Positions 1 through 8,218 are shown, counted from the stretch's first letter. The stretch: 61,608 bases of DNA from Kytococcus schroeteri (GCF_002847825.1 NZ_PKIZ01000017.1:1-61608), one strand, 5' to 3'. The notes: a model not told the origin generated them from the sequence alone. Program-made: numbers and translations.

Positions 1-738
1 GGTTCGTTGCCCGTGAAGACCGCCGTGCTCGCCGTGTGCGGGGCCCTGTTGGTGGGGGCGTGCTCCTCCGATGCGGAGGGTGGCGGGTCGTCGTCGACCA
101 CGCCTGATGCGGTGGAGCCCTCCGCGCCCGTGACCTCGCCGAGTGCCTCGGGTTCCTCGGGGTCGCCGGACGCGCAGGAGTCCTCTGGGTCTCCCACACC
201 GAGCGAGTCCGACTCGGCTGATGCCTCACCCTCGAACGAGTCCAGCCCCCCGCACTCGCCCCGGCCGAGCAAGAGCTCCAGCGAGGTTCCGGCCCCGCCG
301 CCGATGCCGGCCGCCGCGAAGGAGAACACCGCCGAGGGTGCCGAGGCCTTCGCCCGCTGGTACATCGAGACCCTGAGCTACCTCTACGAGCACCCGAAGG
401 CGGGAGTCCTGGACAAGTACGCCGGTGAGGACTGCAACACCTGCGCCCGCCACGTCCGCGTGGTGCAGCAGTCTGCGGAACAGAATGCTCAAGCTGACAA
501 GGTGGTCTATGAAGTGCTCGGGGCGGGGGAGCCTCACAGCATGGGGGATGGCTACGAAATCACCGTGGCGTTCCGCCAGAACGCGAGCGTGATCCGGGAC
601 GAGACCGGGTCCGTCGTCGGTAAGACCACGGAGCTGCCGGAGGTCGGATACGTCTTCCGCCTTACCTATGACAAGGGGTGGACGATCGAGAAGATGCACC
701 CCAATGACGCCCCCTACTACGAGCCGGACGCCTCGTGA
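1..738 (+). CDS. DUF6318-like lipoprotein, 5' end cut by the window
   Basis: A reading frame open from base 1 gives a lipoprotein. Counting from the TTG at 7, a hydrophobic signal segment ends in the lipobox LVGAC (Cys19). A Ser/Pro/Glu-rich, low-complexity linker runs to about residue 95, and a compact C-terminal domain (about 100-243) starts PPPMPAAAKENTAEGAEAF and contains a CNTC pair (Cys143/Cys146). This matches my memory of the DUF6318 family of actinobacterial surface lipoproteins, whose function is unknown. The true start is probably an ATG just before the window: the identical sequence at 61529-61608 is preceded in frame by ATG at 61520 with a GGGAGA ribosome site. The stop overlaps the GTG of the next gene (GTGA), so the two are translationally coupled. 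Confidence 0.8.
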   Translation, partial: GSLPVKTAVLAVCGALLVGACSSDAEGGGSSSTTPDAVEPSAPVTSPSASGSSGSPDAQESSGSPTPSESDSADASPSNESSPPHSPRPSKSSSEVPAPPPMPAAAKENTAEGAEAFARWYIETLSYLYEHPKAGVLDKYAGEDCNTCARHVRVVQQSAEQNAQADKVVYEVLGAGEPHSMGDGYEITVAFRQNASVIRDETGSVVGKTTELPEVGYVFRLTYDKGWTIEKMHPNDAPYYEPDAS

Positions 739-1625
739 TCACCTTGGCCTTGCTCGCGGCTGTGGCGAACGGGCCCGCCGAGTGTGCGGATGAGTATGAC
801 TTCGCATGTCAGGAGTACGACGACGGAGTCTCGACGGGCCTGACGCTGAAAGACCTCGAGCAGCTTGAGGACAAGAACCCGCCGAAGTCCGCGCCGCCGG
901 CGCCCGGGAAGCCTCCGACCTTGTACTACGAATACGTCGTCCAACACACCTGCCCGGGCATCCGCCCCGGACCCGACGAGCACGGCGCGGACTGCAACCT
1001 CTCACGCCACGGCTGCGACGGCTACCTCGGCGACGGACCCCTGGTCACCATCTCCGAACGCATCCTGCGCACCCAGGACGACGAGGTCGTCCAAGGCTGG
1101 TCGTTCACCGGTGTCACGTGTTACCCCGAGGCCGTCCCCGGCCGGTCCGGGGAAGTGGCCGACAAGCGCATCGCCAAGGCGTTCAAGGTCACGAAGTTCG
1201 CCCTACCCGCCCCCACCTGGGACCCGCCCCGCACCGACCCCCTGGTCAACAAACCCGTCTACTTCACCACCACCTTCACCGAGGCCGGCTACGAGCCGAA
1301 CGAGACCCGCACCATCCCCCCATCACAGATGCTCGGCCACGACCTGAAAATCCTCCCCGAGCTCAAGAACGTCACATACCACTTCGGCGACGGCGACCAG
1401 CACGGCCCCACCGTCGACACCGGCGGCGAGTACCCCGACGGCAACATCACCCACACCTACACCAAGGCCGGCACCCTCCACCCCCGCATCACCGCCACCT
1501 ACACCGGCCGCTACTCCCTGGACAACGGCCCCTGGCGCCCCCTCGGCCTCGAGGTCACCGTGAAGGGCGAACCCACCACCCTCACCCCCACCACCCTGGT
1601 CACCCAACTCGTCCCCAACCCCTGA
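735..1625 (+). CDS. Secreted PKD-domain protein
   Basis: A 296-residue protein starts at GTG 735, overlapping the stop of the upstream lipoprotein by four bases. The first 15 residues are a short hydrophobic segment that could act as a signal peptide. The middle part contains several cysteines (for example CPGI, CNLS, CDGY, CYPE). Residues about 200-275 carry the PKD-type core YHFGDG followed by THTYTKAGTLHPRITATYTG, an immunoglobulin-like fold of extracellular proteins. The coupled lipoprotein upstream suggests a two-component surface complex; no enzymatic motif is visible. The PKD call rests on the FGDG/HTY pattern only. Confidence 0.75.
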   Translation: MITLALLAAVANGPAECADEYDFACQEYDDGVSTGLTLKDLEQLEDKNPPKSAPPAPGKPPTLYYEYVVQHTCPGIRPGPDEHGADCNLSRHGCDGYLGDGPLVTISERILRTQDDEVVQGWSFTGVTCYPEAVPGRSGEVADKRIAKAFKVTKFALPAPTWDPPRTDPLVNKPVYFTTTFTEAGYEPNETRTIPPSQMLGHDLKILPELKNVTYHFGDGDQHGPTVDTGGEYPDGNITHTYTKAGTLHPRITATYTGRYSLDNGPWRPLGLEVTVKGEPTTLTPTTLVTQLVPNP

Positions 1626-1685
1626 CCCGCCCACCCCGGGCGACCCGGCCGACGGCCCACGGGCAGCCGCCGGCGGCCCAAGAGC

Positions 1686-1746
1686 GTTGAGTCGTCGCGC
1701 ACCGGGGTCGACACACCCCACCCACCCCAACGAACGACGACCCAAC
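1686..1746. repeat. 61-bp palindromic intergenic repeat, copy 1
   Basis: The left arm GTTGAGTCGTCG (1686-1697) and right arm CGACGACCCAAC (1735-1746) are inverted with one mismatch. The same 61-bp layout with a related interior is found at 6029-6089. Both copies lie between the 3' ends of converging genes. It could be a REP-like element or a bidirectional terminator. Confidence 0.65.
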
Positions 1747-1792
1747 GGGAAGAGCACAGCAGAGCCCAGCGCCGCCCGGCCATGCACCCACG

Positions 1793-1827
1793 ACGGCGCC
1801 CGGGGAGGCCTGCTCCCCGGGCGCCGT
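1793..1827. terminator. Hairpin terminator for hutH (bidirectional)
   Basis: Perfect 15-bp inverted arms (ACGGCGCCCGGGGAG and its complement) are separated by the 5-nt loop GCCTG. The hairpin begins 14 bases beyond the hutH stop on the minus strand and also lies after the PKD gene. No T-run follows, as is usual in high-GC actinobacteria. Confidence 0.7.
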
Positions 1828-1840
1828 GGACGGGTCCGCG

Positions 1841-3469
1841 TCAGCGCAGCGGGCCGGTCACACCCTCGGCCGCGGCCAGGGCACGGCCGGAGGCGATGAA
1901 CTCCACGGTGGCCTCGATCTCCGGGGAGAGGTAGCGGTCCTCGCCCGGGCCCTGCACGGTCTCGCGCAGCGCGGCGATGACGGCACCCGTGGCCGGCGAC
2001 GGCGCCACCGGCGACTCGGCCGAGCCACGCTCGACGCCGCGCAGCTCGATGCCGCGCGCGGCGGTGTACAGCTCGATGGCCAGCACGCGGCGCAGCGCGT
2101 CCACGGTGCGGCGCAGCTTGCGGGCGGCCGACCACCCCATCGACACGTGGTCCTCCTGCATGGCCGAGGACGGGATGGAGTCCACGCTCGCCGGCACCGC
2201 GAGGCGCTTGAGCTCGCTCACCAAAGCGGCCTGCGTGTACTGGGCGATCATCAGACCCGAGTCCGTGCCCGGGTCCTCGGCCAGGAAGGCGTTGAGGCCG
2301 TTGTTGCGGGCCGGGTCCAGGAAGCGGTCGGTGCGGCGCTCGGCCACGCTCGCCAGGTCGGCGGCGGGGATGGCCAGGAAGTCCAGCACGTAGGCCAGCG
2401 GGGCGCCGTGGAAGTTGCCGTTGGACTCCACGCGGCCGTCGGCCAGCACGGCCGGGTTGTCCACCGCGGCGGCCAGCTCGGAGGTGGCCACCGTCTCGGC
2501 GTGGCGCAGGGTGTCGCGCAGGCCGGAGGCCACCTGCGGGGCGCAGCGCAGCGAGTACGCGTCCTGCACCAGGGAGCAGTCGTCCTTGTGGGACTGCACG
2601 ATGTCGGAACCCGCCAGCACCGCGCGGAGGTTGGCCGCGGAGTCGGCCTGACCGGCCTGCGGGCGCAGGGCCTGCAGGTCCTCGGCGAACACGGCGTCGG
2701 TGCCCAGGAGACCCTCGATGCTCATGGCGGCGGTCACGTCGGCCACGCTCGCCAGGTGGCGCAGGTCCGCCATCGCCATGAGCAGCTGGCCGAGCATGCC
2801 GTCGGTGCCGTTGATGAGGGCCAGGCCCTCCTTCTCGCGCAGCTCGGCGGGCTCCACGCCCACCGCGGCCAGCGCGGCGCCGGCCGGCTGCACGGCACCG
2901 GTGGAGACGCCGCGCTCGTCCACCTGCTCGGCGGAGCCCACGCGCACCTCGCCCTCGCCCATGACGGCCAGCGCGCAGTGCGCCAGCGGGGCCAGGTCGC
3001 CCGAGCAGCCCAGCGAACCGAACTCGCGCACCACCGGGGTGATGCCGTGGTTGAGCAGGTCGGCGTAGACCTGCGCGGCCTCCGGGGAGACACCGGTGCG
3101 GCCGGTGGCCAGGGTGTGCAGGCGCAGCAGGATCGTGGCGCGCACCACCTCGCGCTCCACCTCGGGGCCGGAGGAGGCCGCGTGGGAGCGCACCAGGCCC
3201 ACCTGCAGGCGAGAGCGCTTCTCGGTGGGGATGGAGGTGTTGGCCAGCGCGCCGAACCCGGTGGAGATGCCGTAGTGCGGGGTGGTGTCGTCGGCCAGGG
3301 CGTCCACGCGCTCACGTGCGGCGCGGATGGCGGCGACGGCCTCGTCACCCAGCTCCACCCGGGCGTCGTGGCGGGCCACGGCGATGACCTCGGTGGGCGT
3401 CAGCGGGGCCGGGCTGAGGACCACGGTCTGCGGGGCGTCGGTGGGGGCGGGGGTCGCGATCGGCGTCAT
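1841..3469 (-). CDS. hutH: Histidine ammonia-lyase
   Basis: The 542-residue protein removes ammonia from L-histidine to give urocanate, the first step of histidine degradation in the cytoplasm. The MIO cofactor segment reads GSLGCSGDLAPLAH with Cys-Ser-Gly at 155-157, where Ala-Ser-Gly is the usual triad. The catalytic tyrosine loop is HYGISTGFG (Tyr66), and the C-terminal half shows the conserved QEDHVSMG segment. The ATG at 3469 gives about 30 residues more than typical HutH (about 510). The frame stays open upstream, but those codons run through the palindrome at 3513-3550 and look non-coding. The transporter putP lies upstream on the same strand and an IclR regulator beyond it; no other hut genes are in the window. 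Confidence 0.95.
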   Translation of the reverse strand: MTPIATPAPTDAPQTVVLSPAPLTPTEVIAVARHDARVELGDEAVAAIRAARERVDALADDTTPHYGISTGFGALANTSIPTEKRSRLQVGLVRSHAASSGPEVEREVVRATILLRLHTLATGRTGVSPEAAQVYADLLNHGITPVVREFGSLGCSGDLAPLAHCALAVMGEGEVRVGSAEQVDERGVSTGAVQPAGAALAAVGVEPAELREKEGLALINGTDGMLGQLLMAMADLRHLASVADVTAAMSIEGLLGTDAVFAEDLQALRPQAGQADSAANLRAVLAGSDIVQSHKDDCSLVQDAYSLRCAPQVASGLRDTLRHAETVATSELAAAVDNPAVLADGRVESNGNFHGAPLAYVLDFLAIPAADLASVAERRTDRFLDPARNNGLNAFLAEDPGTDSGLMIAQYTQAALVSELKRLAVPASVDSIPSSAMQEDHVSMGWSAARKLRRTVDALRRVLAIELYTAARGIELRGVERGSAESPVAPSPATGAVIAALRETVQGPGEDRYLSPEIEATVEFIASGRALAAAEGVTGPLR

Positions 3470-3512
3470 GCGCACATCGAACCGCGCCGCCGGGAGCGGG
3501 GCCAGCGACGCA

Positions 3513-3550
3513 GCAGGGGCGGTGTCCCAGATCTGGGACACCGCCCCTGC
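3513..3550. promoter_or_regulatory. 38-bp perfect palindrome between putP and hutH (terminator and/or operator)
   Basis: The two 19-base halves, starting GCAGGGGCGGTGTCCC, are exact complements and meet at AGATCT. It lies 23 bases after the putP stop and its centre is 62 bases before the hutH ATG, so it can act as the putP terminator, a hutH operator, or both. A related sequence occurs before the IclR gene at 5221-5244. Confidence 0.7.
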
Positions 3551-3573
3551 GGTGGGCGCGGACCGGCCGGGGG

Positions 3574-5079
3574 TCAGAGACCCGCGATGGCCGCCTGCTC
3601 GCGCTTGGTGCGGCGCACGGCCTCGTCGAACTCGGCACGCACCTCCGGGCCGGGCTCCGGCGTCACCAGGGACACCACCACGGCCACCACGAGGTTGAGC
3701 ACGAAGCCCGGGACGATCTCGTACAGCTCGAAGACGCCGCCCTCGAGGAAGCGACCCCACACGAAGGCCACCGCGGCACCGGTGACCATGCCGGCCAGCG
3801 CACCGGCCGTGGTCAGGCGACGCCAGTAGAGCGACAGCAGCACGATCGGGCCGAAGGCCGCACCGAAGCCGGCCCACGCGAAGGCCACCAGCTCGAGGAT
3901 GGTGTCCGACGGCTTGAGCGAGAGCAAACCGGCGATGACGGCGATGACCAGCACGGCTGCGCGGCCCACGTTGGCACCGGCCGTGCCGTGCAGCTCCTTG
4001 CCGGTGACACCCAGGTAGATGTCCTCCACGAGCGCCGAGGACGACACGATGAGCTGGCTGGAGATGGTGGACATGATGGCCGCCAGGATGGCCGCCAGCA
4101 TCAGGCCCGCGATGAACGGGTGGAAGAGCAGCATGCCCAGGTCGATGAAGACCGTCTCCGGGTCGGCCAGCTTCGCGGCATCGCGCTGGTAGACGCCGAT
4201 GCCGACCAGCGCGGTGGCGGCGGCACCGAGGCAGGCCAGCGCCATCCAGCCGATGCCGATGCGGCGCGCGGCCACGGCCTCGTGCGGGGTGCGCAGCGCC
4301 ATGAAGCGCGTGATGATGTGCGGCTGGCCGAAGTAGCCCAGGCCCCAGGCCAGCGAGGACACCAGGCCCATGGCGGTCAGGCCGCCACCGACCATCGTGA
4401 GCACGTGCGGGTCCACGGACTTGATGGCGTCCACGGTCTCACCCGGGCCACCCAGGTGGATCATGCCGACGATCGGCACGATGACCAGCGCGGCGGCCAT
4501 CATCAGGCCCTGCACCACGTCGGTGTACGACACCGCGAGGAAGCCACCCACCAGCGTGTAGAGGATGACGACGCTGGACACGATGAGCATGCCCGTGAGG
4601 TAGTTGGTGCCGAAGGAGGCCTGGAAGAAGCGGCCGCCGGCCACCATGCCGGAGGACACGTAGAAGGTGAAGAAGATGAGGATGATGATGCCGGCCGTGA
4701 TGCGCAGCAGGCCCTTCTCGTCGTCCGTGCGGGCGCTGAAGAAGCTGGGCACGGTGATGGAGTCGTCGGCGACCTCCGTGTAGGAGCGCAGGCGCGGGGC
4801 GACGAACTTCCAGTTGACCCAGGCGCCGACGGTGAGGCCGATGGCGATCCAGAGCTCGACGAGGCCGGAGGCGTACAGCGCGCCCGGCAGACCCATGAGG
4901 AGCCAGCCGGACATGTCGGCGGCGCCGGCGGAGAGGGCCGAGGCGATCGGGCCCAGGCCGCGGCCGCCGAGCATGTAGTCGCCCTTGTCGGTGGTGCGCG
5001 TCATCGACCAGAAGCCGATGGCCACCATCATGGCGAAGTAGAGCACGATGGCAGCGAGTTGCCAGGTTGAGGTGTCCAC
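3574..5079 (-). CDS. putP: Sodium/solute symporter, PutP type
   Basis: The 501-residue membrane protein of the SSS family resembles Na+/proline symporters. It has about 13 hydrophobic segments, beginning with WQLAAIVLYFAMMVAIGFWS, and a well-conserved MLGGRGLG early loop. The SSALVED region in the middle contributes to the sodium site in PutP. I chose the GTG at 5079, which has AGGGAGGG upstream; the frame further upstream is arginine/proline-rich shadow sequence. It sits directly upstream of hutH and divergent from an IclR regulator, so histidine or urocanate is a reasonable alternative substrate to proline. The C-terminus ends in a charged cytoplasmic tail. Confidence 0.88.
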   Translation of the reverse strand: MDTSTWQLAAIVLYFAMMVAIGFWSMTRTTDKGDYMLGGRGLGPIASALSAGAADMSGWLLMGLPGALYASGLVELWIAIGLTVGAWVNWKFVAPRLRSYTEVADDSITVPSFFSARTDDEKGLLRITAGIIILIFFTFYVSSGMVAGGRFFQASFGTNYLTGMLIVSSVVILYTLVGGFLAVSYTDVVQGLMMAAALVIVPIVGMIHLGGPGETVDAIKSVDPHVLTMVGGGLTAMGLVSSLAWGLGYFGQPHIITRFMALRTPHEAVAARRIGIGWMALACLGAAATALVGIGVYQRDAAKLADPETVFIDLGMLLFHPFIAGLMLAAILAAIMSTISSQLIVSSSALVEDIYLGVTGKELHGTAGANVGRAAVLVIAVIAGLLSLKPSDTILELVAFAWAGFGAAFGPIVLLSLYWRRLTTAGALAGMVTGAAVAFVWGRFLEGGVFELYEIVPGFVLNLVVAVVVSLVTPEPGPEVRAEFDEAVRRTKREQAAIAGL

Positions 5080-5220
5080 GGGAGGACCCTCCCTTCGGAT
5101 GGTGCGTGGATGAGGATGAACGATGTGTTCGGGGACGACGCGGCGGTCGCGCGCGCGTCTGTCTGGGAGAACGGTACGCCGCTCGGGGGCCGCACCCCAC
5201 CCACGTCGACGGCGATTCCG

Positions 5221-5246
5221 GTGACGTGCCCAGATCGTGACACCCT
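5221..5246 (+). promoter_or_regulatory. Possible IclR operator overlapping the iclR -10 box
   Basis: The sequence GTGCCCAGATCGTGACACC differs from the core of the palindrome at 3513-3550 (GTGTCCCAGATCTGGGACACC) by two single-base gaps and one substitution. It lies in the divergent putP/iclR region and overlaps a weak -10 box, CACCCT (5241-5246), six bases before the GTG start. This arrangement suggests autoregulation by the IclR protein. Confidence 0.4.
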
Positions 5247-5252
5247 CTGCCT

Positions 5253-5993
5253 GTGCCCCATCCCACACTCCTGGTGCTGCGCGCCCTGTCCCACCACGCC
5301 GCGCCCGTGGCCGCCGGGCACCTGGCGCGGGAGACCGGCATCCCCCGGGCGTCGCTCTACCGGGCGCTGGACGACCTGCGTGAGACCGGCTTCGTGACCC
5401 ACCTGCCCGAGGAGCGCAAGTGGATGCTGGGGCTGGCCGCGCACGAGCTGGGCTTCGCCTCGTCGCGGCAGCAGTCCGTGCAGCGGTTGGGGCAGCCGCT
5501 GGTGCGGCGGCTGGTGGACCGGGTGCAGCAGAACGGACACCTGGCGGTGCTGCACGGCACGGACGTGCTCTACCTGGCCGAGGAGCGGGCACCCCGGAGG
5601 CCGTCGCTGGTGACCGACGTGGGGGTGCGGATGCCGGCGCCGTGGACCGCGAGCGGGCTGGCGCTGCTGGCCGCGCTGCCGCGGGAGCAGGTGCGGGCGC
5701 TGTTCCCCGAGGCGGGGTCGTTCGTGGCGCGCGACGGTGCGCCGAGCACGCCGCGGGCGCTGCGGGAGGCGTTGCAGGCGGTGCGGGCCGACGGCATCGC
5801 GCGGGAGCGGGACACCGTGACGCCGGGGCTGTCGTCGGTGGCGGTGGCGGTGGACTCCCCCGGACGCGTGGGGGTGCCCGCGGCGGCGGTGGCGGTGACC
5901 TACGAGCACGAGCGCGTGTCCGCCGAGGAGGTGGCCGCGATGGAGGCCGCCACGCAGGAGGCGGCGGCGGAGGTGGCACGCCGGCTCGGGTGA
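5253..5993 (+). CDS. IclR-family transcriptional regulator (HutR-like by context)
   Basis: The 246-residue protein has an N-terminal winged helix-turn-helix (about residues 5-65, with the recognition-helix region TGIPRASLYRALDDLRETGFV) and a C-terminal IclR ligand-binding domain ending in the typical SSVAVAV...VAVTYEHERV pattern. The start is GTG 5253; there is no clear ribosome site, which fits a leaderless transcript. It is divergent from putP-hutH. In corynebacteria an IclR protein (HutR) controls histidine utilisation, so the same role is inferred here. The paired sequence motifs at 3513-3550 and 5221-5246 are candidate binding sites. Confidence 0.88.
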   Translation: MPHPTLLVLRALSHHAAPVAAGHLARETGIPRASLYRALDDLRETGFVTHLPEERKWMLGLAAHELGFASSRQQSVQRLGQPLVRRLVDRVQQNGHLAVLHGTDVLYLAEERAPRRPSLVTDVGVRMPAPWTASGLALLAALPREQVRALFPEAGSFVARDGAPSTPRALREALQAVRADGIARERDTVTPGLSSVAVAVDSPGRVGVPAAAVAVTYEHERVSAEEVAAMEAATQEAAAEVARRLG

Positions 5994-6028
5994 GGGCGGG
6001 GCCGGGAGCCCGCTGCCCCCTCGGTGAT

Positions 6029-6089
6029 GTTGAGTCGTCGCCCGTCGGGGTTGGAGCGTGCCCCTGACCCCCAGAAGCGACGACTCAAC
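6029..6089. repeat. 61-bp palindromic intergenic repeat, copy 2
   Basis: The arms GTTGAGTCGTCG (6029-6040) and CGACGACTCAAC (6078-6089) form a perfect 12-bp inverted repeat. Length, arms and the trailing CGGGA match copy 1 at 1686-1746. It again lies between converging gene ends (iclR and the DyP peroxidase gene). Confidence 0.7.
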
Positions 6090-6127
6090 GGGAGGGGGAC
6101 GAGAGGGAGGGGGCGAGGGAACAGGAC

Positions 6128-6158
6128 GGGGCGGGCGCTGGGAAGGCGCGTCCGCCCC
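6128..6158 (-). terminator. Possible hairpin after the DyP peroxidase gene
   Basis: GGGGCGG and CCGCCCC arms, with further imperfect pairing inside, form a GC-rich stem three bases beyond the stop of the minus-strand peroxidase gene. The inner part is not perfectly paired. Confidence 0.45.
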
Positions 6159-6160
6159 GG

Positions 6161-7468
6161 TCAGGAGTCGAGGAGGTGGCTCCCCAGGTAGGCGTCCGCG
6201 CCGGCCGGGACACCCGGCAGCACGTGGAACACCGCCGACCCGACGTGCCGGGTCCACTCGTTGAGCGCGTCCTTCTGCGCCATCCGCCGCAGGATGGGCA
6301 CGAACTGCTCCGCCGGGTCCTGGCAGAACACCACGAAGAACAGTCCGCTGTCCCCGCCCCCGTCGTCGTAGTTGTACGGACGGCGCAGGAAGCGGTGGCG
6401 CGGGTTGGCGTCCACCACGCGCCGCACGTGGGCGTCGTGCGGGATGACGGGACGCCCGTCGGGGTGCCGGGCGGTGATGTCCACCGGGTCGCGCTCGTGG
6501 CTCCCGGTGAGCGGCGCCCCGCGCGCCAGGTCGCGCCCGATGGCCTCCTCGCGCACCCGCTGCGGTGCCTGGGCCCAGGTGTCCATGGTGAAGCGCACGC
6601 GCCGCACGACCATCGCGGTGGAACCGTCGGCCCGGTGCACCAGCCCGGGCAGGTCGCGCTCCCCCGGGTTGTTGGTGCCGTCCACCTGGCCGAAGAGGTT
6701 CCGCATCGGGGCACCCGGGCGGGCCATGCCGTGGCTGCGCCGGAACCCGTTCTGCCGCCAGCGCACCACGGCCAGGTCGCGCACGGACGCCACCAGCTGC
6801 CCCACGGCGTGCTGCACGGTCAGCGGGTCGTCGCCGCACACCTGCAGCAGCAGCTCGCCGTCGCTCCAGCCGGGGTCCAGCTCGCCGTCGATCGCCACCT
6901 CGGGCAGGGGCCGGCACCAGGCGGGGCGCTCCGCCTCGAGCCCGGCGGCCAGGTACGCGCCGAGCCCCCACCCCACGGTGACGGTCAACGATGCGGGGAG
7001 CGCCGCCAGCCACGGCTCGGTGTCGGTGAGCGTGCCCTCGCCCCGGGTGAGGCGGTCGATGTCGGCGGTCCACAGCCGCATCACGCGGCGCAGGGAGTCG
7101 CGGTCCGCACCCTCGACGAGGTCGAGCGCCACCCACGTGGCGTGCGCGGGCGGCGCGGTGAGCACCCCGGCCTGGGTGCGCCCGCGCGGGTCCACCACGG
7201 TGCGGGCCTCGACCGACGCGCCCTCCTCCGGCGATGCGGCGTCGGCCGGCAGGGTGAGCAGGCGGCGCCGCCCGGGCTCCAGCGCGTCGGCCGGACCGGG
7301 GGCGAGCGTCTCGGTGCGCGCCGGCACCGCCGCAGGTCGTTCGGTGGCGCGGGCGCCGGCGAACCCGGCCAGGCCGCTGCCGGCCACCACGAGCCCACCG
7401 CCGAGCAGGCTGCGGCGCGACGGGCTGGCGGGCCCGCCGGCGGGCTCACGCGGGGTCCGGGAGGTCAC
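6161..7468 (-). CDS. Dyp-type heme peroxidase, Tat-exported
   Basis: The 435-residue protein starts with a twin-arginine signal (SPSRRSLLGGG, Arg18-Arg19) followed by a hydrophobic stretch, so it is exported folded. The family's GxxDG motif reads GQVDGTNNP at about 260-268. The probable proximal heme histidine is in PHDAHVRR, with the conserved arginine segment RRPYNYDDGG downstream. DyP/EfeB proteins oxidise dyes or phenols with peroxide or release iron from heme. The gene begins nine bases after the copper-chaperone lipoprotein gene, so the two form an operon. A PCu(A)C-DyP pair is a recurrent actinobacterial arrangement, here without CopC/CopD or EfeU/EfeO. Confidence 0.88.
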   Translation of the reverse strand: MTSRTPREPAGGPASPSRRSLLGGGLVVAGSGLAGFAGARATERPAAVPARTETLAPGPADALEPGRRRLLTLPADAASPEEGASVEARTVVDPRGRTQAGVLTAPPAHATWVALDLVEGADRDSLRRVMRLWTADIDRLTRGEGTLTDTEPWLAALPASLTVTVGWGLGAYLAAGLEAERPAWCRPLPEVAIDGELDPGWSDGELLLQVCGDDPLTVQHAVGQLVASVRDLAVVRWRQNGFRRSHGMARPGAPMRNLFGQVDGTNNPGERDLPGLVHRADGSTAMVVRRVRFTMDTWAQAPQRVREEAIGRDLARGAPLTGSHERDPVDITARHPDGRPVIPHDAHVRRVVDANPRHRFLRRPYNYDDGGGDSGLFFVVFCQDPAEQFVPILRRMAQKDALNEWTRHVGSAVFHVLPGVPAGADAYLGSHLLDS

Positions 7469-7477
7469 GCGCCCTCC

Positions 7478-8059
7478 TCAGTGCTCGTGGTCGTGGCCGT
7501 CGCCGCCGGAGTACTTCTCGCCCCCGCCGTCGAAGGTGCGCGCCTCGGCGGTGAGCGGGTAGGTCTTGCCGTCGGCGTCCTCGAGGGTGATGACCACCTC
7601 GTCACCGGCGACGATCGGCTTCTTGACCCCCATCAGCATGATGTGGAGGCCGCCGGGCTCGAGCTCCAGGACCTCACCCGACGGAACGGTCATGCCGCCC
7701 TCGACGGGCTGCATGGACCCACCGGCGACCTCGTGGAGCTCGACCGACTCCGCCACGTCCGTGGAACCGCTCACGAAGGTCACGTCCACCGGCAACGGGT
7801 TCTGCAGGCGCCCGAAGACGGCCGTCATGTCGTCCTCGGTGGCCTTCACCCAGCCGTCGTACAGGCCGACCGCCCCCACCGGGGGCGGGGACTGGGTCGA
7901 CGGGTCCTGCGAATCCGAGGCCGCGCCCGAGCTGGTCGCCGCATCGGAACTGGTCGCCGCATCAGAGCTGCTGCCGTCGCCGTCGGAGGCCCCTTCCTGC
8001 GAGCAGGCGGTGACGAACAGCAGCCCGGTGGCTGCCAGGGCGATGAGGCGACGGTGCAT
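7478..8059 (-). CDS. PCu(A)C copper-chaperone lipoprotein
   Basis: The 193-residue lipoprotein has the signal MHRRLIALAATGLLFVTAC with the lipobox cysteine at 19. An Asp/Ser/Ala-rich linker containing the repeated DAATSS follows. The PCu(A)C (DUF461) domain occupies about residues 65-180, with the methionine/histidine copper ligands spread over HEVAGGSMQ...GGM and the signature GGLHIMLMGVKK. The tail GDGHDHEH is histidine-rich and could bind additional metal. It probably carries Cu(I) outside the membrane. The ATG at 8059 follows a strong GGAGG site. It is the first gene of the operon with the DyP peroxidase. Confidence 0.88.
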   Translation of the reverse strand: MHRRLIALAATGLLFVTACSQEGASDGDGSSSDAATSSDAATSSGAASDSQDPSTQSPPPVGAVGLYDGWVKATEDDMTAVFGRLQNPLPVDVTFVSGSTDVAESVELHEVAGGSMQPVEGGMTVPSGEVLELEPGGLHIMLMGVKKPIVAGDEVVITLEDADGKTYPLTAEARTFDGGGEKYSGGDGHDHEH

Positions 8060-8113
8060 GGTTTCCTCCACGGAGCGGGTGCGGGTGCGGCCGCCTGCCG
8101 CACGAGGACGCCG

Positions 8114-8145
8114 AGGATACCAAGTTCTACGACGTCGCGTAGTTG
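8114..8145 (-). promoter_or_regulatory. Promoter and palindromic operator of the copper-chaperone operon
   Basis: A minus-strand -10 box TATCCT (8114-8119) precedes the lipoprotein gene. In the -35 zone lies CTACGACGTCGCGTAG (8128-8143), with inverted CTACG/CGTAG arms. It resembles the CTACGAC-GTCGTAG type of site bound by BlaI/CopY-family repressors, with two extra bases. The regulator is not in the window. Confidence 0.4.
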
Positions 8146-8218
8146 TTCTGTCACCCTTCCTCGCGCCGTGCCGCCGACGACTCACTAGGGTCGGGGCACA
8201 CCCCATCGAGGAGGCACT

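Noticed and set aside
1826..3829. Long plus-strand reading frame opposite hutH (about 667 codons)
   Set aside because: It is antisense to a clearly conserved enzyme, rich in Gly/Val/His/Arg from GC-biased codon shadows, and shows no domain. The same applies to other long antisense frames opposite putP, the DyP peroxidase, the BCCT transporter, the Ser/Thr kinase and cysS.
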